A DNA stretch of 64,000 nucleotides, from the NCBI RefSeq assembly GCF_023101765.2, contig NC_064231.1, positions 7,144,501-7,208,500 on the forward strand. The letters are read 5' to 3'. The DNA comes from Spodoptera frugiperda (lineage: Eukaryota > Arthropoda > Insecta > Lepidoptera > Noctuidae). This document shows, piece after piece, positions 49,236-60,739 of this stretch. The translations under genes were made by a program, and so were the position numbers. Under the pieces are notes generated by a model that saw nothing but the letters and a program-made list of their open reading frames with translations, did no database searches and had not been told where the DNA came from. Every line of letters starts with the position of its first letter. Positions within the stretch are counted from its first letter, which is position 1.

Positions 49236-50509
49236 TCTTCCCGATGAAATGCACGCGAGTTCGTTGCACTTACAAACTCATAACCCCCTTTCTAAAGCGC
49301 CGATCCAATTATGTGCACTTTCGCAAGCCGCTACTGTCACTCGCCTAGATACGGATAGGAAACTCGGCGCATTGCGCTCGCGCACCCACCTGTCCGTGTA
49401 ACCCTCAACACCATGATTTACAACATTGTGTAAAAACAAAAGAAATGCCTGAGTCTTGTTCATATGCATGCGTATAATGTTTATTTTATGCTGCCCGGAA
49501 ACTTTATCGAGCATTGAGCAAAAAGTGGGGTCTATCCAATTATAACTACAATAGAGCATACATACCTAAGTGGGTTAGAGTATTTTAAATGATTAAAAAC
49601 TTGATAGATCCGACACTGATTCTATACAGCGTTTGTATTACCTATATTATACATTAAGTAGAATGCCCTTTCAATTTAATTACCTAATAATAAGAAAATT
49701 AATTTCGGTATCCCAAGAATGTCTAAAATATTAGTCTAATCCCAAGTATGCATTCAGTAGATGTGTGATAAAGACGCGCGCGTTGTAACATGAAAGTTTT
49801 TCAGTCGTAACCAGTACCCGTGGCGCACGCTAATGAAAACGAGACAGGCTAACGAACCCGTTTATTGCATCTCCCAATGTCTGACGCCTATCAGTTTACC
49901 ATTTTATTTGCAGTACTTTGTCATTTAATCGTCTACTATTCTATTGTAACAAGATCAGTTTTAATACGGTTCGAAATTTACTTTAAAATTGAGTTTTTTT
50001 TTATTAATATTTAGCAGTATCGATTACTACTACTATGTTTTTTTGGTATTCATAGAAAAGCAATTTTACATTGATTACTTAGCAGGTTTATATATTTTTA
50101 TATGACCTAAAGGATGTTGTTCTGTTTAAAATAACGTAGATATATCAGTTGTTTTTCATACAGAACTAAGAAAAATCGTAACCTTGGTCTGCCATTTTCG
50201 TGCGTGCGAAATGTTTGAGTTCACTTACTCAAATATTTCAATTTATTTTTAAATCTTGCTTCAAATCGATGTATATTTAAAAATAAATAACGCTTATCTA
50301 ATCTGTATAGCTCTTGTGTACTTTATGGAGAAAGTATCCACCTAGTAGATATGCTATCATTGATTAGTGCATAAATACCCCTAAGTAGGCACATTTTTTG
50401 CGAGTAAGTTTGTTCCACATAGGGCTCGGGGAGACTAGACGAGTTGAACTTGTCATGAGTGATTGCAGAGAGAAGGATGGGGGGGATTAGAGTGCATTGA
50501 CACACTTAC

Positions 50510-50660
50510 CTACTGCACACTGCAGCGGCGAAATGCATCGGCGGCGCGTCGTCGCCCGCTTCTGCGGATACGTTTAGACTAACCAGCGTCATCGGAGCTC
50601 CCGCGGCCCCTCGGGCTCCCACACCAACACCTAACAAAAGGAAAACCCGCTTCAATGACT
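50510..50660 (-). CDS. first exon with TATA/initiator promoter (MTLVSLNVSAEAGDD...)
   Basis: Transcription is predicted to begin at the initiator A at 50660. The leader is about 68 nt, and ATG at 50592 opens MTLVSLNVSAEAGDDAPP followed by MHFAAAVCS, ending at a perfect donor AG|GTAAGT (phase 2). The codon use is GC-rich and coding-like. The 5' exon seems secure; the downstream partner is not. The only phase-2 acceptors I can see downstream on this strand are 44918 (which stops at once), 41507 (see there) and the lin-28 zinc-knuckle exon. I do not recognise the N-terminus. Its end resembles that of the exon at 54108-54214. Confidence 0.55.
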
Positions 50661-50690
50661 GAGCTCAAACAACACCGGTTGCCTTATAAA
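50655..50690 (-). promoter_or_regulatory. TATA box and initiator
   Basis: On the minus strand TTTATAAG lies at 50690-50683 and the arthropod initiator TCAGTC at 50662-50657. The first T of TATAAG is 28 nt from the initiator A, the canonical spacing. A GACGTCAT (CRE-like) motif lies about 30 nt further upstream. Confidence 0.65.
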
Positions 50691-50699
50691 TCACCGACG

Positions 50700-52480
50700 A
50701 CGCCTCGGAAAAGTGGAATGACGTCCGCGCGGCCATGCAGTTTTCACTCACCAACACGAACTTAGAGAGAAATGGAAAAACGTGTTAATTTTATATAGCC
50801 TTGCGAGAAACAAGGCTAGATTTGTAGCGATTATAAGAAACCACTAAGTGTACATAATTACTGCTGGTATTATGAACATGTTGATCCGTCTTAACTAATT
50901 AACCTAACTCAAGTGATCTAAACTACAATCGCCGAACTTAAATTAATATATCAGGTTCAATTCTATTTCAGCCAAGATTACACAGAACCTGGATTGTCCT
51001 GAACACAGATTTGACGTAATCGGCATTGGTCATTTTCTATGTCAGTACCTATAACTATAATAAATTACCGTACCTGTAGAGTTGGAGAACTATCAATAAT
51101 TTGGTAGAGGCGCTATAACTAGGCTCCGAATTATTAGTAGTATTGAATAAACCAATAACTAATTACTACCGTGATATACTTGTAAGTATCTATTTCCTCG
51201 TGAATAATAATTAAAGCCAAAAACAGACAAATCACCGAAAACTGATCTCTTCAGTAATTCAAAAGTTTGCAAACTTAAAATGCTATCTGGATTTACTGCA
51301 CAAAATCACCTAAACAAGAGGAAAATCTCAAACATTTCCTCAATTTAAAAGGTATTGTTCTAGAACAAGAGGCAGTTTACCTTCCTTACAACCTACAACA
51401 ATAAGTAATAGTTAGCACTTAACTGCATCATTATCGGTTTGTATTACCTTTAGTATTAACGTTAAGGCACATTAGCGCCGCAGTAAGGCCACTTAGCAAT
51501 AGGACGTCGTTTCATAGTCAACGTTATTTATGTTTATAGTGACTGAGAACATAATTACAATAATAAACCTGACAAACAACTCCTCAACACACTTCCCACC
51601 CATGCACTGAGTTTTTCTTTGATTCCCAGACCAATATAGAAACTGAAAAATGTTTAGAAAGTGGCATACTTGCAAGTATACGCAGTCTAAGGTACATATT
51701 GATTGTATCGAGAATAATCGAGATCATATTACCAGAAGACGTCATGTTAAGTAATAAAATGTATTTTCTTTTTCAGAAAAAATCCACAGACTGTCCCGAA
51801 TGCCAGTGCTTCAAGAGTTTAATCAAGAATGCTGAATTTGCAGTCACACATCAGGAAATAATTTGAGACATAGTGCTATTCTACTGCTTAAGAAGTAGGA
51901 AAATCTTAAAACCTTATAATAGATACTCTGTTCAACCCAGTTAAAAAACTACGATGAAGCAATGCAATATGAAATAAAAATATCAGAAACAAATTATAAC
52001 ATCAAACTATAACAGAGATAAAACTGCTATCATGCAAACAAGCCTACGTCACCATTTTAACCTACAACATTATTTAACTTTTACTATATTTTATGATAGT
52101 AAAATTAAAAGGAAAATGAAGGAGATTAACGTCACCGAAATGTAAACATCAACACTGACATCGATACAGAGTTATGTAGAGCAGGTCATTATCAGCGTAA
52201 CTCGACTAAAGAAAATTTACAATGGTTGGCGTTTTTTAAAGAAGTTACAATGGAGTTTCATTTATGTTTAAACAAATCTACAGTTGGCAACTGGTAGTCA
52301 GTTTCACTGTTATACAAACTGATGGACAGTTTTATTTGATCAGAAGTGCCTGTGTAAGGATTAATTAAAACCAAATGGTTTGATTTTTCAAGTCATAGGT
52401 AAATAGAAATGCTGAGGAACTGAAATTCACAATGAGCTTAGGGTCGTTTCGTTATATGTATTTAGTTAAATTTCAGTACA
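50700..52480. other. AT-rich spacer between candidate 5' exons
   Basis: No exon or repeat recognised. It would be intronic if the 52.5- and 54.1-kb exons belong to a transcript that runs leftwards. Confidence 0.4.
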
Positions 52481-52492
52481 GAGTAGGCTTAC

Positions 52493-52697
52493 TTTTCTGC
52501 GTACGCTCTGAGCTGAGAGCGTTATCTGAACTCGATGCACTTGACAGTGAGTGACGTAGGCCAGCGACTGTTGCGCCATTGTTACAGCCGCTCGCTGCGC
52601 GCCGCCGCCGCCGAATCATACAATCGTGTACCGTAGCTGACCTCTCCAGACAGATCTCCTTCTCCGATAACGACTGCATACATTCAGTACCTAGCAT
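52493..52697 (-). CDS. candidate first exon, two overlapping starts
   Basis: The block ends at AGAAAA|GTAAGC. ATG at 52579 in good context (AACAATGG) gives MAQQSLAYVTHCQVHRVQ and 11 more residues, phase 0. ATG at 52697 in another frame gives a 68-codon reading (MLGTECMQSLSEKEICLERS onward, with a run of five arginines), phase 1, which could join the 28.8-kb cassette exon. TCAGT initiator motifs lie upstream at about 52.90 and 52.92 kb. I recognise neither product, and it may be a 5' leader exon. Confidence 0.4.
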
Positions 52698-53879
52698 TCA
52701 CACTACCAGTGACTCAAGTCATAGCTAAATAACAACAGGTTTTAACGAATAAACATTAAGAAAGTGGTTTGCTTACGGAAACGTAATAGGGACCAGTTAT
52801 TTAACAATACACGGAAAACTACCCATCCGATCACGTCAAATCTTACGTGACGTTAATTATCTTCAAAGCTTATCATTTTTTATCAGTGCAACCTTGACTG
52901 ATAGAAGCTGGTTGAAGCACTGAGTGGTGTGCGTACTGCGAGGTGACAATGAAAGTACACGTCGCGTTTCTCGCTTGCGATAGTTTGCCGGAATAAGGCC
53001 AGCAGCGTTCATCGGCCCCGATCGCGCCGTTACAGCGCACTGCCGGACCGTCCACCACACTCTCCACTGCAAGCCTCATACTAACATCATATAAAAACAT
53101 ACAACTACATGCATTGTATTAGTAGACAACACTTTTCCCTGAAACATCTCCAATAGAATAATTGAAAAGTGCAGAAAATCTTAAGAACCTCTTTAGAAAA
53201 AAACAAAACTCGAAGATGATTGGTAGCTTAATGTTAATTTAAACATAACTATTAGTTAAAACTCGAGCATGGAACAGGAAATTAGGAAAATCATTGGCTT
53301 CGTAGAAAGTAATAACGGTGTATGTATAATACGTGTCGTGCGTGTGCGCATGATTCACGAAACTTGGCCGCTCGGTGACATAAGAAGTCGAATTAACATA
53401 ATTCTCCTGCGAATTTCTGCTAAAGCCTTTCCTTCACTCTTACTCATAGTGTTTAATGCACGAGTCATTGGTTTATCTAAGTTAAGGAAACTTGTTCTAG
53501 CACCGTTCTATTTGCCAAGTGCAAGCTTTTAGTAAAGGTCAGGCTTGTGCGCCCATTGTGCAGGCGGTGCAGGCTGTTGCACTGTTACTGTACTGATATG
53601 TTAAGTATATTTACTGAGGAAAACTTTAACAAATATATTGCCATCTTAAGTTAAGAAGATATGCTCTTTTATCCAGAGTTTGATGCAGTAAATAAAAGTG
53701 CAAATAATGTTACACCAAATAGATTTTTGTTCATACAGGTTATACTAAAATCAATAGGTATTTAAAAGTATGCCAAAGAAAGAGGCCGATTTTAATTTCA
53801 TTCAATGTTATGTAAATATTATTAAAAGTATTATTTAATAATATTCAAAAGATCTAGGCAAACCAGAATGAGCAACCCA

Positions 53880-53960
53880 ACTGCCTAATGAAAATTTAGT
53901 TTGCCTCAAAGACGGAATCGAACCTATTATGTGCGGAGCGGCCGATGCTGCGGGCATGTA
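53880..53960 (-). mobile_element. tRNA-related SINE fragment
   Basis: GCCTCAAAGACGGAATCGAAC is the reverse complement of a B-box region, as in the 14.1-kb element. Only a short piece is preserved, about 150 bases downstream of the 54.1-kb first exon. Confidence 0.45.
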
Positions 53961-54107
53961 GGTGATTGCAACTGCTTTCCGGTAATGTAACCGTCGCGTA
54001 TGCCTGTAAGAATTCTGCTGGAGGTTCGTTGAACTTTCGCGAGTGCAGAACTGAGCAGCAGGGTGGGGGAGCCGCACTAGGTCATACCCGGCCGTCGGCA
54101 CACTTAC

Positions 54108-54214
54108 CTTGACTCGACGCACACCGCCGCTGCCACCGCCACTGCCACCGCCGGCATCGCCGCCGTGCGTTCAACTTCGACGCATAGAAAACTAGGCAAT
54201 ACCTCGCCCGACAT
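54108..54214 (-). CDS. first coding exon (MSGEVLPSFLCVEVER...)
   Basis: ATG at 54214 sits in an excellent insect context (AAGAAAATGTCG). It opens 35 codons, MSGEVLPSFLCVEVERTAAM followed by PAVAVAVAAAVCVES, ending at AG|GTAAGTGTG (phase 2). The Ala/Val part lies in a GGC-type triplet repeat. Phase and the last bases (AG) are the same as in the exon at 50510-50660, as is the hexanucleotide-level donor GTAAGTGTG. The two could be alternative first exons of one gene. The downstream partner exon and identity are unknown. Confidence 0.5.
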
Positions 54215-54984
54215 TTTCTTGCCATGATTTTAATGCACCTATCATCGTTGCATCTACTTCTTACGCACGACTTTCAGAAACAAATAAAGTCAACAGTCTG
54301 CTCTACTAAGTCTTTCCAAAGCGCGCACTACTGCATACATCTGTCTACACGATAAGTAAAATGACTTAGAACAATACTTATTAAATGTTCCAAATAATAT
54401 CAAGGGCACCCTTTCATGTAATTAGTACATAATTCAGACTTTCACGAATTATGGCTATTTCGATGATTGATCTCCAAGGGGGATATTTTATTCAAAAACA
54501 TCTTGTCTTTTCAAATTTCATGTCAAATATAATTTCACTGTTACATTAATCATCATTATTTCATATCTGACGCATCAATAGTCGCATGCACTCGATGACC
54601 GACACACTCCACATTTTTTACTGAAAAATACATAAAGGGGGTCGCAGCTTAATTGTATGCTCGATTCGTACGACCAATACTGTACTGTCTAGTTCGTTTG
54701 ACCAGATTACCGAGAACGATCTATGACATCAGATCTACTTTGTATTGCGGGTAGCCTTTCTTTTTCTTCCGATAAATATTACTATTCATATAAAAATGGA
54801 AAGGGAAAGAAACCTCTAGAATAGCCCTTACAGAAAAGATGCATCATTTTATATTATGGTAACAAAAAGTGAAGTCCAAATACGTAATTGACGTGAGACG
54901 AGAAGACGTGACGACATGTCGTCAGTCCTTTACAAGTAACAATAAAGTTACATTTAAAGACAAAGAGAAACAAAAGCGAAATAC

Positions 54985-55041
54985 CTCAGGTATCCTAAGA
55001 CACAGCACCACATAATGGCGCAGTTTGCCTTGAGATGAAAT
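54985..55041 (-). CDS. candidate 57-nt internal exon
   Basis: The acceptor is ATATTGTTACAG|ATTT and the donor is CTGAG|GTATTT. The exon is 57 nt, open in phase 0 as ISSQGKLRHYVVLCLRIPE and also open in phase 2. It lies upstream of the 54.1-kb first exon. Small size and lack of homology make this tentative. Confidence 0.3.
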
Positions 55042-55049
55042 CTGTAACA

Positions 55050-58000
55050 ATATAAAGGCGTATAATGTTCCTAAGCAAACATCTTTAACAACATTATTTT
55101 GCAAATGCAACATCATAATAAGACAATTACGTAGCGCTGTTTGATCCACTTAGTTGTTATCAAGGCTCCAATCTTGAGTCGAAATACGTTGACCTCGAGC
55201 ATCTACGTGCGTTCGCAATACAGCCACTAGTCACATAATACTTTCTTCTTTTTTCAACTACATGACCAAAATTATTTGTATTTAATTATCTACTCTATTG
55301 TAATAAGTTTATGTATCTTTTTAGAAAATCAGTGCACCTATTACATAGAACTACATATTGTGATATGAGTTCCTGATAATAGGGTGTGAGTTTATTACTA
55401 TAACGCTAAGCGGTTTGTGCTTGCAAGACTCTATAAGTTACCATAATTTTGAAAATCCAATACACATCTACATAGCTCGATCTGAGACCTCGTTTTTACT
55501 GTAGTATGTACTTATCTATCGTAAATATATATCTTTAAGTACTGAATTATAAGTAAGTCCAAGCATAAGTAAATACATCAAATTGAATAATGTTCTACGT
55601 CGATTATTATCAACCATAGGACTAAGAAACCGTAAGGTTTAACAAACTAATATATTTTCTATACATACATACATAAATCAATACAATTGAACAATGAAAA
55701 AAAGATAATACAAAATCACGTCAAGATTATTAATTCGCATAATTTTTTAAAAGTAATCTTTAATCTACTAACTTCATTTTCTTTAACCTGGCTATTAACA
55801 CTGTATATCTAGGCCAAACAAGCATTCAAAAAGTGTTTAGTCACTTAGACAAACGCAAAATGTATTTGTAGATACAAAAACAGTGTTCAAAATTCTAATG
55901 TCTATATCTAGTACTTTCTGAAGCAAGGAAAAAGTATTAATGTGTAAGCTTTTACATTTTGTACATTTCAATAGATATTCAAATTAATATTTAATCGTTA
56001 CTTCAATATTATATTCTGTTAAATCTAGCATCCCGTCATAGCCTCGATCAAATGCTATTAACGGGTTGTCCAGTAATTTTGTTATCTCATATTTGCCATA
56101 AGAATCTTCTCCTGAATTCGCAAAATTGTAGTTTTACTTATGGGACTATTTTTTTATTTATAGAATACAGTAGATATGTACTTTCATATAGCAAAAACTT
56201 TACCATAACGATGATATCATCTTCACTAGGCAAGGACAACAACCAGCTAAAAGTGCGCAACTTACTTATCATTAAAACGTTGTTGTTATATTTGACGCCT
56301 TGTCTATCTTTGAAGATTCAATTAAAATGTATCTTATACATATTTCTTGTAATAAATGGCTAGCCTTTAACCAAATACGACTACTACTACGAAAATCTTT
56401 TCTTAATCCAAGAACCGAATAAAAATAAACTGCGAAACATCATCAAACTTAAATAGCACCATTGATGTTTTTCTATCTTTCTAGCTCACTGGTTTAGAGA
56501 TTGAAGATACCTAATCTTCAAGAAATAACAGCGAAGTGTTTATTTTGATCAAGACAAAATTTAACGTCGAATAATTATTTTTGTAAATGATAGCAGCAAT
56601 AAAATATGCAAATTAAAAACATGTATAAAATATTGAATCAATGAAATTACGACATAGCAACCTGTGTCATAAGAGAGGTGACTGAATGTATGTACGCACA
56701 CCATGACGCATTATTTAATTTACAAATGATTAATTTCCAACAACATAATACTGTTACTACGAAACAGAACAAACAGTTTAACTAAATTATTTGGCTTGTC
56801 AATAGGCAATGTCACTTGTACATATGTGCACAAGTGTAACAACTATACCCACTGGAAAATCAATATCAATTTCCACACAATTACAAAAATACATTTTATT
56901 TGTGTTTAAACATGCCAACATTTTTCACGGTCTTTGTCGCGAATGTCAAAAACCTTTGCTTATGCGGGTTATATGCATATTACCGCCAAACAATACATAA
57001 CAAATTGGCTACATACAAATTTATGTGGAAAATAACCCGAAATCTTTGTTTCCCTTTAAAAACCTAAAACGTGGTTTTGTCAAAAGAAGGCTTGCAAAAA
57101 TCTGTCCACGTCGACTGTTGAATATTATGTGGATATTGTAAAAGCAATTCAAACGTCGTTAGTTCGTCATATAAATTGGCTAATAGCAGCCATTGACTCT
57201 GTTCGGCACTCAAAAGAGTTCAACGCTCGTGGACTTGAGCTAGCTAGTCTCACGACTCTTTACACAATGGCTTTTTTGTGCATTCTTGCTTTTGGTTATG
57301 ACATCACCCCGACCAGCAACTTGACGCTACTCTAGGCATAAGTCATTGAACATATGTATGTATAGCTATCTCTATTTGTATGTAACCTTGAAGCCTTCGT
57401 CACGGGAAAAGGTTTTCTTTTAAATAGAACGCAATAAAATAGTTCGATGTTTTGTTCGAGTGGAAAATTCTAAGCACTTAGTGGAAGGTTAGTTAGTTTG
57501 AGAAGTGTGTTTTATGATGATGTAATATGTATGGTGTAGTAAAAACTTAGCTGAATCAATAAAACAGCGCTCCTTTAGCAACGCATTCCTTTATCTACTT
57601 TTATTTTTATCGTTGCTCGTTTTCATTTCTTGTTTCTCTCTTCACTCCTCCGTATTTCCTACTTTGTGCTCCTTTTTGTTTATAGAAAAACATTAAGCAA
57701 AAAGTGAGAACAAAATATCACTATTTTTAAAAATTGTGGTAATTTTGTATTGTATTCAGACTCATATTTTTCGGTTCGTTAGAATCACTATTAGATTAAA
57801 AAAAAACGTAACTACAAGTAAGTGCGCTAACTAAAACGTATTACAAAAGCAAAACATTACAAACTACCGCAGACATATTAAAAAAAATCTCGTAAAAGGG
57901 CAACCGACTAATACTAAGAATATGAAATTAAAACATAAAAATGGTTCTAAAACATTTATTATTTTATTGCCCACCGCACTATTGCGTATCCTTGGTAACT

Positions 58001-59220
58001 TAATTACTATGCCTTACAATAGCTGCGGATAGGAACAACAAAACGACAGAGATTCCTGGCCGTAAATAATAACTATCTTTTTTGAAAACAGTTTTATGTA
58101 TATTGTAATAAAATCTATAATTCTATAATGAATACAATTTAATATGGATCACTTTTTTGAATAACTTAATTGTTTTACTGCTGTATTCAGAGACATTTAA
58201 TGATTACTTAAACTATTCCTTAAACTATTTTATTTTTATACTTAGTTATACTGTGTAGTATGTGAGATTATTAAATAAAGGCTATATTATATTATAAACC
58301 ATATCTTAGTAACGATTTTGTTGCGAAAACAATAGCTAAGGACTGGGTTAAGTAACCATTAAATGAATCTGAGTATGGCGATTATTGTATGACTTAAAAT
58401 ATTAAATAGATATACATACAATTATTTGTGACCAGTGACCAATTCATTTCAAAACACCCGGTGTGCCTTGAACACTCATCAAAGCAAAAATTAATTAACA
58501 AGCTGTCACATCTCACGTCAGGTACCGTGATTAGTTGTTTGTCTTTACTCAGCCAATCACAATGGTCGTCAATTACTTCTGGTTACAGATTGACTTATTG
58601 AAAACGCAGAAACTGGATCTAAGGAGTTTAATCCACTACGTATTTTCCATCACACACACATGTGTGATGATATTTAAATAGTGTTTAAAAAAAGAGAATA
58701 TAGGTTATCTATGAAATGTACAGATAATATTACAAAGAAGAAATTTTTGATTGCTCATTTTTTTCTGTTACTTAAGTAATCTACTCAACTAATTTAGAAT
58801 TCTTTCACTTATCTTAGGCTAAAACTAATTATGTACCTACTTATGGTATAATAGATTTTTTACAGGATTGGAAACTCACCGCGATAATACGGACCACGAA
58901 GAAACACCTATTACTTGAGTGAAACATCTTTTATATAATAAGTACCACCAAAGCTTGTATGTTATGTTAACAAGAAGAAGAAGAAATATCTGCTGTCACC
59001 TACATCAGTAAACATACCTCTACATGAGACATTTTATCTGCAAATAGACTTAAGGATTCCGTTTGTTTATACTCTTCCTTTTACCGACCCGACAACTTTG
59101 AAACAACCTTCCTTTTAACAAATAAAAGTATTTTGAAGAAAAAACATGGGAAAGTGTTCTCAGATAAACATCAGATTTTGATAGTTTCAAGTAAAATTGA
59201 CTTTATATACATATTTTCTT
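55050..59220. other. AT-rich DNA, no gene
   Basis: No coding exon, RNA gene or clear repeat seen. Frames near 56.05-56.36 and 57.13-57.34 kb lack coding character and splice signals. Confidence 0.5.
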
Positions 59221-59227
59221 CGCCGAA

Positions 59228-59550
59228 GGTGTTTTTTTATGATATAAGCCGGTAAATGAACACACGGATCACCTGATGGTAAGCAATCACCGCTGCCCAT
59301 GGACACCCAAATAACCAGAGACGTTACAAATGTGTTGACGGCCTTTTGAGGGTTAGGAATTTAAGGGTTGTTGGGGAATTGGGGACTGAGAACATTGGGA
59401 AGGGAGGTAATTGGGCCTCTGGTAACCTAGTTTACACAACGAAACCCAACGCAAGCGTTGTTTCACGTCAGTTTTCTGTGAGGCCGTGGTATCACTCCAG
59501 TCGAGCCGGCCCATTCGTGCCGAAGCATGGCTCTCCCACACTTAGGAGTA
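59228..59550 (+). mobile_element. noctuid interspersed repeat
   Basis: GATCACCTGATGGTAAGCAATC, CGCTGCCCATGGACACC, TTTGAGGGTTAGGAATTTAAG, CAACGCAAGCGTTGTTTCACG and GAGCCGGCCCATTCGTGCCG follow in the order I remember for a high-copy noctuid element. The frames on both strands belong to the repeat. A second repeat remnant (CCCACTTTTCACCAGTTATG) follows at 59595-59650. Confidence 0.7.
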
Positions 59551-60507
59551 CGCATTTGTGTACATACTGTACATAATTACATATACAATCTAAGACCCCA
59601 CTTTTCACCAGTTATGTTATGAGTGCCATGTAACAGGGTGTGAGTAAAATTTCCCAAAAAACATTAATACATCTGATAGTTGTACAGCAACATGTAAGTT
59701 ATTTAACACCTGCGTTAGCTCGTTCAATCATAACGAGTTTACATTGTATAAAGGAGTGATTACGCCATACACCATGGCAACCAAGCTAAAAAATCTACCT
59801 ACTTATGTATTCTTACTTTTTATATGCGATGTATAATATTATGTAGGTACTTGAATTTGAACTGTGTTCAAAATACAGATACTAACATAGTTGGACCCAC
59901 AAAAAATGGATTGTTTTATTTTTGGATTTCGAGTAAGGTTTGGTTGAAAATGATTTGTTTCAGTGCCTCGTTAGTATGATTGATAACTTTTAGGTTGATC
60001 AGATGCTGAAGAATTGTGAAATATTGATAAAACGATATTATAGAATACAATTGTGTTACAAAAAGATTATTGACAACTGAAAATGTATGTATACCAATCT
60101 TAAACTACCTTTTTAGAAAATCAAGTTTTATAACAAAAAATCTCAGGAAATATTAAAAAGCACTAAACCATGAATGGTTTACTATCTGGTCTTATTTTAA
60201 AAGATCACCATTTTCAGCTTCCAATCAGCTCACAGGTCCACGTGGCCACTCCACGTGACTTTTAACTCCATCTTCAGCAAACACACTACATATTTTCATT
60301 TTTATTTACATCTGGTTAATGATACGTCGATCTGAAACCAGGGATTTCATGAAAAAATAACTCAGGGAATTGTCAAAAAACACGCACACGAAACCCCAAA
60401 ATTTAGAGTTGCAGATAACTTGTTCAGTATTCTGAATAATCTTCTGCAAGACATGCAATTATCTACCTAACGTGTTTTGATTCCGGCATCTAGGAATCAT
60501 AATTAGG

Positions 60508-60730
60508 ATTTAAGTTAGCATGCATAGGTTATTACAACGTCTGGGGACGTGCAAAAACTCAAGGAATATTTGGTGGAGAAGGCTCTGTGCCCTCGGGCGG
60601 CGGCGGTTACATAAGTTCATCTATTTTCAAGGTCGAGGACATTGCTCCCAAATCGCTGATCGCGTCCTGCCGGCCAGTGGAGGGGAGCCTCCAAGTGGCC
60701 AGTTTGGGCGTTCACTTCTTTTTTTCCTAA
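60508..60730 (+). CDS. unrecognised coding-like block
   Basis: An open frame from 60508 to TAA at 60728 has strongly coding-like, GC-rich third positions between about 60540 and 60710. It reads GYYNVWGRAKTQGIFGGEGS, then VPSGGGGYISSSIFKVEDIA and PKSLIASCRPVEGSLQVASL. An acceptor-like TGCATAG|GT at 60528 would enter in phase 1. No start codon or convincing donor is visible. It could be an exon of a larger plus gene (phase matches 21671) or a fragment of a mobile element. I do not recognise the protein. Confidence 0.3.
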
Positions 60731-60739
60731 TACCGTCTA

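Noticed and set aside
15961..50592. Splicing of the 50.5- or 54.1-kb first exons directly to the lin-28 zinc-knuckle exon (both phase 2) to make a knuckle-only protein
   Set aside because: Phases fit, but it would skip three lin-28 exons over 34 kb, and nothing else supports it.
59346..59576. Plus and minus frames at 59.4 kb as proteins
   Set aside because: They lie entirely within the noctuid interspersed repeat.
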